DNA of 64,000 nt from Oscillospiraceae bacterium (lineage in GTDB: Bacteria > Bacillota > Clostridia > Oscillospirales > Oscillospiraceae): positions 33,977-97,976 of the forward strand of contig JAKSQD010000002.1 in assembly GCA_024404315.1 (NCBI GenBank), in the 5' to 3' direction. The position numbers and the translations under genes are program-made. Below, piece after piece: positions 1-7,034 of the stretch (position 1 is its first letter; the number at the start of each line of letters is the position of its first letter). The notes under the pieces were generated by a model, which was given only the letters and a program-made list of their open reading frames with translations, searched no databases and had not been told where the DNA came from.

Positions 1-793
1 TGTGGTAGAGCGCCAGGGTGAGCAGAGCGGCGGTCAGTCCGCCCACAGCGCCGCCGATGAAGGTGGAGACCTCAGAAATATAAGTAGCGTCTGCGGTGAT
101 GTCCAGAGAGGAAGCGCCGTTGAAGCCGAACCAGCCGAAGAACAGCAGCAGCACGCCGATGGTGGCGTAAATCAGGTTGTGACCGGGGATGGCGTTGGGA
201 GAACCGTCCTTGTTGTATTTGCCGATGCGGGGGCCGACCATCTTAGCACCCACCAGAGCGCAAGTGCCGCCCAGAGCGTGGACAATCAGACCACCGGCGT
301 AGTCGTGGCAGCCCAGCAGAGACAGCCAGCCGTCAGAAGTCCAGATCCAGTGACCCATGATGGGGTAAATCACCGAAGCGGCCACAGCGCAGAAGAACAG
401 GTAAGCAAAGAAATTCGTGCGCTCGGCCATAGCGCCGGAAACGATGGTGGCGCAGGTGGCGCAGAAAATGCCCTCCCAGAAGAAGTAAATGTAGTTGTTC
501 ACACCAGCGCCTTCCATGACGGAAGAGGGAGAGATTCCTGCAAGACAGAAATTGCTCAGGCCGATGAAATGCCCAGCATCCTGGCCGAACATAAAGCCGT
601 AGCCCACGAGGAAATAGACCACCACGCCGATGGCGACGGTCATCACGTTTTTCATAGCGATGTTAGCGGCGTTTTTGGAACGGCACATTCCAACTTCCAC
701 GCAGGAAAAACCGATGTGCATGATAAAAACGAGGCAAGCACCCACCAAAACAAAGAACGAATTGGCAAAGTACAAGGATGTACTGCTGTCCAT
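1..793 (-). CDS. amt: Ammonium transporter, 3' end cut by window edge
   Basis: Integral membrane channel of the Amt/MEP/Rh family that brings in ammonium or ammonia. Reading the minus strand from the ATG at 793 gives about 264 codons running off the window, so roughly the N-terminal two thirds are present. The sequence is almost all membrane helices and carries family hallmarks such as VLVGACLVFIMH in the first helix, FWEGIFCATCATIVSGAMAER, and DYAGGLIVHALGG. A normal family member is about 400-430 residues. The start follows a GAAAGG-type site and lies just after a terminator-like hairpin, suggesting control by attenuation. No glnB/glnK partner is visible because the gene runs off the edge. 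Confidence 0.93.
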   Translation of the reverse strand, partial: MDSSTSLYFANSFFVLVGACLVFIMHIGFSCVEVGMCRSKNAANIAMKNVMTVAIGVVVYFLVGYGFMFGQDAGHFIGLSNFCLAGISPSSVMEGAGVNNYIYFFWEGIFCATCATIVSGAMAERTNFFAYLFFCAVAASVIYPIMGHWIWTSDGWLSLLGCHDYAGGLIVHALGGTCALVGAKMVGPRIGKYNKDGSPNAIPGHNLIYATIGVLLLFFGWFGFNGASSLDITADATYISEVSTFIGGAVGGLTAALLTLALYH

Positions 794-827
794 AGAGATC
801 AGAACCTTTCTTATTTAAAAAATAAAA

Positions 828-866
828 AGATGTCAGATTCCCAACCTCGGGAACCTGACATCTTCG
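828..866 (-). terminator. Leader terminator/attenuator ahead of amt
   Basis: On the minus strand an 8-bp stem GATGTCAG/CTGACATC with an inner TTCCC/GGGAA pairing is followed by a T-rich run TTTTTATTTTTT. It sits between the amt promoter (about 876-904) and the amt start (793), so transcripts would meet it at their very 5' end. The arrangement is that of an attenuator rather than a terminator of the previous gene, whose stop lies about 140 bases upstream. Confidence 0.7.
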
Positions 867-875
867 TCGGTGCAT

Positions 876-904
876 ACTCTAGCACAGCTGCCTTGGAAAT
901 GCAA
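876..904 (-). promoter_or_regulatory. Sigma-A promoter for amt
   Basis: Minus-strand TTGCAT (904-899), 17-base spacer, TAGAGT (881-876). The predicted start near 869 would put the leader hairpin at the extreme 5' end of the message. Confidence 0.55.
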
Positions 905-1001
905 GACCTTTTTTGCGGACTTGCAAAACTCTGTACACTCCCACAAAAGATTCCCCTGAGAGGAGCCTCTCTTTCGTGCCAGACAGAGAAATTTTTTCCT
1001 G

Positions 1002-2144
1002 TTACCCGGTCACACGGATGATAGCGGTCACGGTTTTGCCGTCGCCGCTGGTGCAGGTGATGGTGGCGGTACCCACGCCGGTGGCGGTGACGTTGCCGCC
1101 GGAGACGGAGGCAACCGAGGGGTTGCTGCTGGACCACTTGTACTTTCCGTCGCCGCCGGAGACAGCGAAGGAATAGCCGTCGCCCACATGCGGCAGGGTG
1201 AAGTCATTGCCAGCGTAGATTTTGCCGTTGAGGGTCAGCTTCAGGCCGCCAGCGGTGGCTTCGGCCTCCATCTTCTTCTGTTCCTCTTCGGCCTTACGCT
1301 TTTCTTCCTCGGCCTTGCGCTCTTCCTCTTCCTTCAAGCGCTGTTCTTCCTCTTCCCGCTTGCGCTTTTCTTCCTCAGCCTTGCGCTTGGCCTCTTCCCG
1401 CTTGGCCTTCTTCTCGGCCTTGGTGAGTCCCTCGCAATGTACCTTGCAGGTGGTGGTGATGTCGCCTGCGGTGACGGTAATCACGCAGTCGCCGCCGCTG
1501 ACGTTGGTCAGCTTGCCCTTCTTGTCTACGGTGGCAATTTCTTCATTGTCGGAGGACCAAACCAGCTTGCCCTTCCAGCCGGAGGGCTGAACGGTGGGGG
1601 TCAGTCGGTAGACTTCCTTTTCAGACAAGGTGATGTTGTTGGTATCCAGGGTGATGGAGGTTGCCACGGTCAGGTCAGGGGTTTCTTCCTGAGCGGCGCT
1701 TCCCTCAGCGGAAGTGTTACCCTCAGCGGAAGAATTGCCTTCGGCGGAGGAGTTGCCCTCAGCGGAAGAATTGCCTTCGGCGGAGGAGTTGCCCTCAGCG
1801 GAAGCGCTTCCCTCAGCAGGCTCAGAGACAGAGGAGGAAGCAGCCTGGGGCTGATTCTTTCCAATGGACACATGAGAGAGGAAGGCGCTACTGAGCCAAA
1901 GCAAAGCGATGATGGAAATCAACAGCAGCAGCAGGGCAATCACGGTGGCCACACGGCTGATGGTGCTGCCCGGCTCGCCAAAGCCGCCGGCATAGTCGGC
2001 CACGGAGGGGGCGGCGGCCACGGGAGGAACCGTCAGGTTATCCTCGGTGGAAACGTGGCAGTAAGGGCACTGGGGAAGGGTGGAATCATAATACCCTTCG
2101 CAATTTTTACAGCGAATCAAGGTCTCATTAGCAGTTTCATTCAT
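1002..2144 (-). CDS. Zinc-ribbon membrane protein with two Ig-like (BIG2) domains
   Basis: 380 residues from the ATG at 2144, chosen because an AAAGG site precedes it; an open frame continues upstream without one. Domains in order: a four-cysteine zinc ribbon (C12, C15, C26, C29), a membrane helix about 64-88, a Ser/Ala/Glu/Gly/Asn repeat tract 112-148 (six-residue unit SSAEGN), a BIG2-type Ig-like domain about 160-237 with the WSSDNEEIATVD signature, a very charged Lys/Glu/Arg helix about 240-297, and a second BIG2-like domain 300-380 (KWSSSNPSVASVS). The ribbon should be cytoplasmic and the Ig-like domains outside. Function is unknown. It could be a surface sensor or wall-associated protein; the domain calls are firm, the role is not. 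Confidence 0.85.
   Translation of the reverse strand: MNETANETLIRCKNCEGYYDSTLPQCPYCHVSTEDNLTVPPVAAAPSVADYAGGFGEPGSTISRVATVIALLLLLISIIALLWLSSAFLSHVSIGKNQPQAASSSVSEPAEGSASAEGNSSAEGNSSAEGNSSAEGNSSAEGNTSAEGSAAQEETPDLTVATSITLDTNNITLSEKEVYRLTPTVQPSGWKGKLVWSSDNEEIATVDKKGKLTNVSGGDCVITVTAGDITTTCKVHCEGLTKAEKKAKREEAKRKAEEEKRKREEEEQRLKEEEERKAEEEKRKAEEEQKKMEAEATAGGLKLTLNGKIYAGNDFTLPHVGDGYSFAVSGGDGKYKWSSSNPSVASVSGGNVTATGVGTATITCTSGDGKTVTAIIRVTG
1700..1815. repeat. In-frame 18/36-bp tandem repeat inside the Ig-like protein
   Basis: Alternating 18-bp units (coding SSAEGN) differ in codon use, making a 36-bp higher-order repeat. Unit length is a multiple of three, so changes in copy number would lengthen or shorten the exported linker without frameshift. 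Confidence 0.85.
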
Positions 2145-2196
2145 ATGTAAGAACGCCTTTCTTTCCAGATCGGTTGAATCAATGGGAATCATGTAT

Positions 2197-2225
2197 ATCA
2201 TAGCCCCTTTGAAGGAATGCGTCAA
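2197..2225 (-). promoter_or_regulatory. Promoter for the zinc-ribbon/Ig-like gene
   Basis: Minus-strand TTGACG (2225-2220), 17-base spacer, TATGAT (2202-2197), about 50 bases before the ATG at 2144. Confidence 0.6.
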
Positions 2226-2589
2226 GAAAAAATTGACAGCCGTCACCGCTCCCGCCCCCATGCCGAACCCGGGAAAAACGCTCCCAAACATCCCGGCGAC
2301 GCCTCCCCGTTGAAGCGCCGCCTTTTCCCGGAGCCGTCCACCCGAACCGCTCCTGATATCTCCAGACAGCCGACGCAGGACGGTGGGAGGCAGAGCATCC
2401 GTGCCCACGCCGGAGCTGTCCGCCAGCCGTACAGCGCTTTGGAAAGGGGGGTAGGCGCTGCCGTCTCACTGTCTGGGTACAGTATAACCGGACAGACCGC
2501 CCGTTATCCGTGGAAAACTCTGTGCATAATCTGGAAAAGTGGTTTATTTTTCCGCATGGCGGGGCAGACTGCTACATAGAATTTGCTTA
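2226..2589. other. Intergenic stretch with no recognised feature
   Basis: Between the promoter of the Ig-like gene and the mobile-type repeat at 2590. Short open frames here lack ribosome binding sites and family resemblance. I see nothing I can support. Confidence 0.5.
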
Positions 2590-2791
2590 GGTGTTCGTAT
2601 CAAACGGAAACGGGGAAAGTTGGCTCCCCTAGCAGGGGTTTCGGCGGCAAGCGCAAGCTTGCAACATGCGTTCGTAACGCATGTTAGCCGAAAAGAGAGA
2701 AAACGGCGAAGCCGCACCGTATCCATTCTGTCAGCGTTAGCTGACTGAGGGGTGATTCCGGTAAATAACCCCCCACTTTCTTACAATCACC
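2590..2791. mobile_element. MITE-like element, family 1 copy A
   Basis: About 202 bp. The left end GGTGTTCGTATCAAA and right end CTTTCTTACAATCACC match the terminal inverted repeats of the best copy at 63639-63927. The interior shares the blocks CTCCCCTAGCAGGGGTTTC, GGCGGCAAGCGCAAGCTTGC, AACGGCGAAGCCGCAC and a CAGCGTTAGCTG palindrome. Flanks TTTGCTTA and TTTGTTTC are near-matching 8-base repeats. No transposase is encoded. The right end is 20 bases from the SD of the next gene. Confidence 0.8.
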
Positions 2792-2825
2792 TTTGTTTCA
2801 AAACGCAGATGGAGGGAACAGGCTT

Positions 2826-3086
2826 ATGGTAGAGGCGCTTCTCAGGCTGTGTCGGCCAAAGATGCGGGAAGTGAGCGAAAAACAGGAGGAATGGGAGATG
2901 CTCGCCAACGAATTGGCGCAAACCAGATTCGCCATTCAGCGGACGTACCTCCAGTTTGACGCTTCCAGCGACCCCGATTTAATCGAGGCGGCGGTGTTTG
3001 AAATCAAGGCTCAACAAGCCCGACATTCTTACCTGCTGCGCCGGTTAAAGGCGCTGGATGCAGGAGAGGCTTGGGAGGAAGCGTGA
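2826..3086 (+). CDS. DUF2508 (YaaL-like) small protein
   Basis: 86 residues, mainly helical and charged, with the pattern of the DUF2508 family that usually sits just before bofA. The ATG at 2826 is chosen because GGAGGG lies nine bases upstream. The in-frame TTG at 2793 has no such site. The stop overlaps the next start (TGATG at 3084-3088), so the two genes are translationally coupled. The biochemical role is unknown; by context it belongs with the BofA-family gene. Confidence 0.8.
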   Translation: MVEALLRLCRPKMREVSEKQEEWEMLANELAQTRFAIQRTYLQFDASSDPDLIEAAVFEIKAQQARHSYLLRRLKALDAGEAWEEA

Positions 3087-3370
3087 TGGGCTTTTGGGGA
3101 AATTGGACGGAGGAAAAGGGGCTTTATCTGGCGCTGGCGGCGCTTGTGGGGCTGCTGCTGCTGGTTTTGCTGCGGCGGGTCGTGGGCTACGGCTTGAAGG
3201 TGGCGCTGAGGACGGCGCTCGGAGGGGGGGTGCTGGCGGCGCTGAGTCCCTTCGGCGGCATGATTGGCCTGCACCTGGGGGTCAACCTTTGGAACGCCCT
3301 GGTCATTGGGGTGCTGGGGCTTCCCGGGCTGGGGCTTTTGATGCTGCTGAATTGGCTGGTTCTGGTGTGA
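3086..3370 (+). CDS. BofA-family membrane protein (pro-sigma-K processing inhibitor family)
   Basis: 94 residues from ATG 3086, preceded by GGGAGGAA and overlapping the upstream stop by one base. Two to three hydrophobic segments with the family ending, GLHLGVNLWNALVIGVLG followed by PGLGLLMLLNWL. In Bacillus, BofA holds the SpoIVFB protease inactive in the forespore membrane until the pro-sigma-K checkpoint. Many Clostridia keep the BofA family without a proven sigma-K checkpoint, so the exact role here is inferred. It ends at a strong terminator. Confidence 0.82.
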   Translation: MGFWGNWTEEKGLYLALAALVGLLLLVLLRRVVGYGLKVALRTALGGGVLAALSPFGGMIGLHLGVNLWNALVIGVLGLPGLGLLMLLNWLVLV

Positions 3371-3442
3371 TAACACCTGGCAATATTTCGGCGGAGAATT
3401 CCACCGTTTCCACAGAGTTTTCCACAGACTACCGAAGAGAGC

Positions 3443-3480
3443 AGGGAACAGCAACAACAAGCGGTTCCCTGTTTTTTCTT
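3443..3480 (+). terminator. Terminator of the DUF2508-bofA pair
   Basis: AGGGAAC/GTTCCCT stem (3443-3449 with 3464-3470) followed by a run of T. Confidence 0.85.
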
Positions 3481-3490
3481 GTTTTGACGC

Positions 3491-3561
3491 AAAAAGGGGT
3501 CTGAAACCACCACTTTTGTTTCGTTTCCCTCCTGGGGAAGACAAAAGCAGGTTCCAGACCC
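3491..3561 (-). terminator. Terminator of the aldo/keto reductase gene
   Basis: Long hairpin with outer stem GGGTCTGGAACC/GGTTTCAGACCC read on the minus strand, then CTTTTTG. A member of the GGTCTGGAAC-stem terminator group seen across the window. Confidence 0.75.
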
Positions 3562-3579
3562 GAATGTGATTTGAGACAC

Positions 3580-4761
3580 TCAGAAGCGACCCAGCAGATG
3601 GGTCACGCCCTTTGCCACCTGATAGGGAGGCCCTTCCATGACCCGTTTGACGTTTTTCAGCTCGTCCCGGATGTGGATGTGCTGAGGACAGTGGGTTTCA
3701 CAGCGGCCACACTGTACGCAGAGGCTGGCGTTGGAGCGCTTGCCCCGCAGGGTGGTACACATGAAATATTCCTTCATACCGGTGAAATAGCTCTCAGAGT
3801 AGCGCTCGTTGTAAGCACGGAAGCAGCCGGGGATATCCACTCCACGGGGGCAGGGCATACAGTAGCCGCAGCCGGTGCAGCCCACCTTGATTTTGCGGTT
3901 GATTTCGGCGATGACATCGGCGTAAACCTGGAAATCTGCCTCGGTCAGCTCGTTTTCCCGCACCTCGGAGGCGATGCGGCAATTTTCCTCCACCATCTCC
4001 AAAGAGTTCATGCCCGAGAGCACCACGGTGATTTCCGGCTGGTTCCACAGCCAGCGCAGACCCCATTCTGCGGGGGTGCGGTTGGGGTTGGCATCGTGGA
4101 AGCGCTTGACCGCCTTTTCCGGCAGCATGTTCACCAGTCGTCCGCCACGCAGCGGCTCCATGATGACGATGGGAATCCCCTTGGAGGCGGCGTGCTCCAT
4201 ACCACGGCGGCCCGCCTGGGTGTATTCGTCGATATAGTTGTACTGGAACTGACAGAAATCCCAGTCATACGCATCAATCAGGTCACAGAAGGTGTTCGCA
4301 TTGCCGTGGTTGGAAAAGCCCACGTTGCGAATGGCGCCGCTGGCCTTTTTCTCGGCCAGCCACTCCTCGATGCCCAGACCCTTGAGCCGCTCCCAGGTGG
4401 AGGTTTCGGGCAGCATGTGCATCAGGTAATAGTCCACATGGTCGGTACGCAGGCGGGTCAGCTCCTCCTGGAAGTAGCGCTCCATGTCGCTGGACTTTTT
4501 AATCATGTAGTGGGGCAGCTTGGTGGCAATGTTGACCTTGTTGCGGGCGTGGTTTTTCTCCAGGATGGTGCCCAAAGCCTCCTCACTGCCGGGGTAAATA
4601 TAGGCGGTGTCGAAGTAGTTTACGCCCCGCTCAATGGCAGTCATGATCTGTTGTTCCGTTTTTTCCATGTCGATGCCCTTGGTTTTGCTGCGCTGGAAGC
4701 GCATACAGCCAAAGCCGATGAGGGAGAGCGGTTCTCCGTGTCTGTCGTTGCGGTACTGCAT
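3580..4761 (-). CDS. Aldo/keto reductase with C-terminal 4Fe-4S ferredoxin domain
   Basis: 393 residues. An N-terminal TIM-barrel reductase of about 290 residues carries the expected Asp and Tyr (YFDTAYIYPGSE), Lys (IATKLP) and His (YYLMHML). The C-terminal part has cysteine clusters CTGCGYCMPCP and CVQCGRCETHCP that should bind iron-sulfur centres. This family (often called Fe-S aldo/keto reductase) is common in strict anaerobes; the substrate is unknown. GCGAGGT precedes the ATG at 4761. Stands alone between a terminator and a MITE-like fragment. Confidence 0.9.
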   Translation of the reverse strand: MQYRNDRHGEPLSLIGFGCMRFQRSKTKGIDMEKTEQQIMTAIERGVNYFDTAYIYPGSEEALGTILEKNHARNKVNIATKLPHYMIKKSSDMERYFQEELTRLRTDHVDYYLMHMLPETSTWERLKGLGIEEWLAEKKASGAIRNVGFSNHGNANTFCDLIDAYDWDFCQFQYNYIDEYTQAGRRGMEHAASKGIPIVIMEPLRGGRLVNMLPEKAVKRFHDANPNRTPAEWGLRWLWNQPEITVVLSGMNSLEMVEENCRIASEVRENELTEADFQVYADVIAEINRKIKVGCTGCGYCMPCPRGVDIPGCFRAYNERYSESYFTGMKEYFMCTTLRGKRSNASLCVQCGRCETHCPQHIHIRDELKNVKRVMEGPPYQVAKGVTHLLGRF

Positions 4762-4816
4762 ACAATTACCTCGCTTTTTGTAGAGTAAAATGGTGGTTCT
4801 GCCTCTGCCTGCTTGG

Positions 4817-4920
4817 GGTAATCACCCCCCTGTCAGCTAGCGCTGACAGAATTGATAAGGCATGGCGTAAGCCGTGACGGAGGGATGAAAAACGCACCAA
4901 CCCACTTTTTTACGATTACC
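4817..4920. mobile_element. MITE-like element, family 1 copy B (internally deleted)
   Basis: Right end CCAACCCAC plus TTTTTTACGATTACC matches the family-1 terminal repeat. The interior keeps the CACCCCCCTGTCAGCTAGCGC block and GCGTAAGCCGTGACGGAGGG. The left terminal repeat is degraded or missing. The right end lies two bases past the lepB stop codon. Confidence 0.7.
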
Positions 4921-4922
4921 TT

Positions 4923-5558
4923 TTATAGCTGCTTCATCCGATGGAAGGGGAAGAACACGCCCAGCGAGCGCCCCACCACATAGCGCACATCCACGCAGCC
5001 CAAACGAGCGTCCCGGCTGTCGTCGGAGCCGTTGCGGTTGTCGCCCATGACGAAGATGGAGTTTTCCTCCACCAAAAAATAGGAGTCGTTCATGTCGGTC
5101 AGCTCGGCCATGTAGTCGTCCCCGTACCACTTGGTCAGGTGATCCTCATCTGGGGCGGGGTAGGCGTTGGCGAAGTTGAGATAATCCTCCTCCAGCAGCA
5201 CACCGTCCACATAGACGCTGTTGGTGTCGTAGTCGATAAAAACCTCCTGTCCCGCTGTGGCAATCACCCGCTTGACAATGGGGGCGGTCTGGTCGATGGG
5301 GAAGCCCTCCTTGCAGATGACCACCACATCTCCCTGCTTGGGGGTGTAGCCGATGCGCTGAATCAGCATAGCGTCAGCGTGGTGGAGGGTGGGATACATC
5401 GAGTTACCCGAAACGCTGAACACAATGCCAAAGAAGGTGAAAAACAGCGTGAAAAAGCCCAGCATAAAGGTCATCAGCTGGAGCCAGTCATATAGATCCT
5501 GCCGCCAGCCGGTTCGCTCTGCCTTGGCCTTGGCCGGTTCTTTTTTGGAAAACATCAT
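4923..5558 (-). CDS. lepB: Signal peptidase I
   Basis: 211 residues from the first of two adjacent ATGs (5558/5555), preceded by GGAAAGGCAGG. Type I signal peptidase anchored by one N-terminal membrane helix (about residues 26-48), with the catalytic Ser in SGNSMYPTL and the Lys in PIVKRVIATAGQEV, then the MGDNRNGSDDSRDARLG block. It removes signal peptides from exported proteins. It starts 15 bases after the ymdB stop, so the two are co-transcribed. An open frame continues upstream into ymdB but has no ribosome binding site. Confidence 0.93.
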   Translation of the reverse strand: MMFSKKEPAKAKAERTGWRQDLYDWLQLMTFMLGFFTLFFTFFGIVFSVSGNSMYPTLHHADAMLIQRIGYTPKQGDVVVICKEGFPIDQTAPIVKRVIATAGQEVFIDYDTNSVYVDGVLLEEDYLNFANAYPAPDEDHLTKWYGDDYMAELTDMNDSYFLVEENSIFVMGDNRNGSDDSRDARLGCVDVRYVVGRSLGVFFPFHRMKQL

Positions 5559-5572
5559 GTGCCTGCCTTTCC

Positions 5573-6349
5573 TCAAACTACGTCCACACGGCGCAGCTCT
5601 ACGCATTTTTTGGTTTTGCTGTCGATGGTAAAAAGTACCGCATCCAGTCGGCAAGGGCCGTCCGCTGGCTCATACTTCCGGGGCAAGCCCCCCAAAAACT
5701 TATTGATGGAAATGTCCGGCTGAATGCCAAGAACGGAATGGATGGGGCCGGTCATGCCCAGGTCGCAGAGATGCCCCGTGCCTTTGGGGAGGATTTTCAG
5801 GTCAGCGGTGGGGACATGGGTATGAGTGCCCCACATGGCGGAAACCCGTCCGTCCAGATACCAGCCCAGCGCCAGCTTTTCGCTGGTGGCCTCGGCGTGG
5901 AAATCCACCAAGATGATATCCGCATCCATCTGTTTTAAAACACCATCGGCGACGGTGAAGGGGTTGTCCACGTTGGGATCCATCTCCACCCGCCCAATCA
6001 GATTGACCACGCCGATGCGGATTCCCATGGGGCCGTCATAGACGTTCCAGCCCCGCCCGGGCAGTCGGTTTGGATAGTTGGCAGGGCGGAGGATGTAACG
6101 GTTCTCCTCCAAAAAGTCGGTGATGCGGATTTTTCCCCAAGTGTGGTTGCCCAGGGTGATGACATCAGCGCCGGAGTCGAAAATATCCCATGCGTCGTCC
6201 GTGGTGAGGCCGACCCCGGCGGCGTTTTCGCCATTGACCACGGTGAAATGAGCGCCGGTTTGCTTGCGCAGAGCGGGCAGCTTGCGGCGGAGAAATTGAA
6301 CGCCGGATTGAGAGACCACGTCTCCCACGGCAAGAATGTGGATGAGCAT
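5573..6349 (-). CDS. ymdB: YmdB-family metallophosphoesterase (TIGR00282)
   Basis: 258 residues. Two-metal phosphoesterase motifs are visible: GDVVSQSG, NGENAAGG-like NGENAAGVGL, GNHTWG, and GTHTHVPTAD. In Bacillus subtilis YmdB hydrolyses 2',3'-cyclic AMP and influences motility and biofilm fate. AAAGGG precedes the ATG. First gene of a two-gene unit with lepB, driven by the conserved promoter module at about 6457-6506. Confidence 0.92.
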   Translation of the reverse strand: MLIHILAVGDVVSQSGVQFLRRKLPALRKQTGAHFTVVNGENAAGVGLTTDDAWDIFDSGADVITLGNHTWGKIRITDFLEENRYILRPANYPNRLPGRGWNVYDGPMGIRIGVVNLIGRVEMDPNVDNPFTVADGVLKQMDADIILVDFHAEATSEKLALGWYLDGRVSAMWGTHTHVPTADLKILPKGTGHLCDLGMTGPIHSVLGIQPDISINKFLGGLPRKYEPADGPCRLDAVLFTIDSKTKKCVELRRVDVV

Positions 6350-6456
6350 AAAAAGCCCTTTCTATTTGCTTGATTTGGAAATGAAGAGACGATTCGTGAA
6401 GAAACGAAGAGGGTAATTCCAGCAGACACCCCCCATTTCCTGGCTATCATTGTTTC

Positions 6457-6506
6457 AGTATACTCTTTCTGTCCAAAAAGTGCAAATAAAATTTTCCAGT
6501 TGACAG
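6457..6506 (-). promoter_or_regulatory. Promoter/operator module for ymdB-lepB (copy 1)
   Basis: Minus-strand TTGCAC (6485-6480), 17-base spacer, TATACT (6462-6457). The -35 is flanked by an inverted repeat: CTGTCAA at 6506-6500 and TGGACAG at about 6475-6469. The same roughly 57-bp module occurs in front of the GDT1 gene at 12420-12476 with only a few differences, so both are probably read by one regulator. Confidence 0.7.
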
Positions 6507-6529
6507 GAAGGGGATATGCCCCGGACAGA

Positions 6530-6712
6530 TTATTCTTCCAGCTCGGTTTCCTCGATTTTGCCGATTTCTTTTTCAAAACGGGCGATTTCCTGCTTGGCCA
6601 GCCAGTAAATTTGCCCGTTCATGCTGCGCCCGTAGTATTCGGCGATGTAGGCCAGTTTTCGGGCAATCTCTTTATTGATGCGAACCGTCAGTTTCACGTC
6701 ATCTGCTTTCAT
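6530..6712 (-). CDS. Ribbon-helix-helix (Arc-like) DNA-binding protein
   Basis: 60 residues from ATG 6712 (site TGGAGTG upstream). The N-terminal strand VKLTVRINKE followed by two helices (IARKLAYIAEYYG, SMNGQIYWLAKQEIARFEKEI) is the Arc/MetJ fold, which binds DNA as a dimer through the beta ribbon. Probably an autoregulator or an antitoxin-like protein. A longer frame to 6751 lacks a site. Diverges from the small gene at 6826, with repeated GTGATA motifs between them. Confidence 0.82.
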   Translation of the reverse strand: MKADDVKLTVRINKEIARKLAYIAEYYGRSMNGQIYWLAKQEIARFEKEIGKIEETELEE

Positions 6713-6732
6713 AAAATCACTCCAAAACTTGA

Positions 6733-6778
6733 TTGACAATATCATAGTCAAAGTGATAGTATTTTAGTGATATATGAC
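6733..6778 (+). promoter_or_regulatory. Promoter with candidate ribbon-helix-helix operator
   Basis: TTGACA at 6733-6738, 18-base spacer, TAGTAT at 6757-6762, for the gene at 6826. Overlapping it are GTGATA at about 6753-6758 and 6767-6772 and an inverted TATCA at 6740-6744, the kind of spaced short repeats bound by Arc-like proteins. The assignment to the neighbouring regulator is inferred. Confidence 0.5.
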
Positions 6779-6825
6779 GGCTTTTCGGCGTCAGAATGAC
6801 GGCATAAAGAAAGGAGCATACTGCT

Positions 6826-7011
6826 ATGACGTTAGATGTATTTAAGGATCTGCTTTTTGATACCATCAATGAAAGTGATTTTCTGCTGGTGGAGGATATT
6901 TCCGACTACGAGGGCGGATTTAGAGTCATTATGGACGGAAATACAGAATTTTTTGTCTCTGTTCAGGAAATCGCCTTTGTCCAGAGAGAAACCAAAAGCT
7001 GGATTGAATGA
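6826..7011 (+). CDS. Small acidic protein of unknown function
   Basis: 61 residues with an AAAGGAG site before the ATG. Rich in Asp/Glu and aromatic residues; contains a predicted beta-strand pair (GGFRVIMDGNTEFFVSVQEIAFV). No family recognised. It is divergent from the Arc-like gene and shares its control region, so it may be its target or partner. A stand-alone toxin role is possible but there is no direct sign of one. Confidence 0.65.
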   Translation: MTLDVFKDLLFDTINESDFLLVEDISDYEGGFRVIMDGNTEFFVSVQEIAFVQRETKSWIE

Positions 7012-7034
7012 GGCGTGATTCCCACGAACGAGGT

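Noticed and set aside
2-1021. Long plus-strand open frame opposite amt
   Set aside because: Composition is low-complexity Ala/Gly/Val/His typical of antisense shadow; the minus strand gives a clear Amt protein.
1700-1815. Short regular repeats that could suggest a CRISPR array
   Set aside because: They are in frame, 18 bp long with no unique spacers and code a Ser/Ala/Glu/Gly/Asn stalk.
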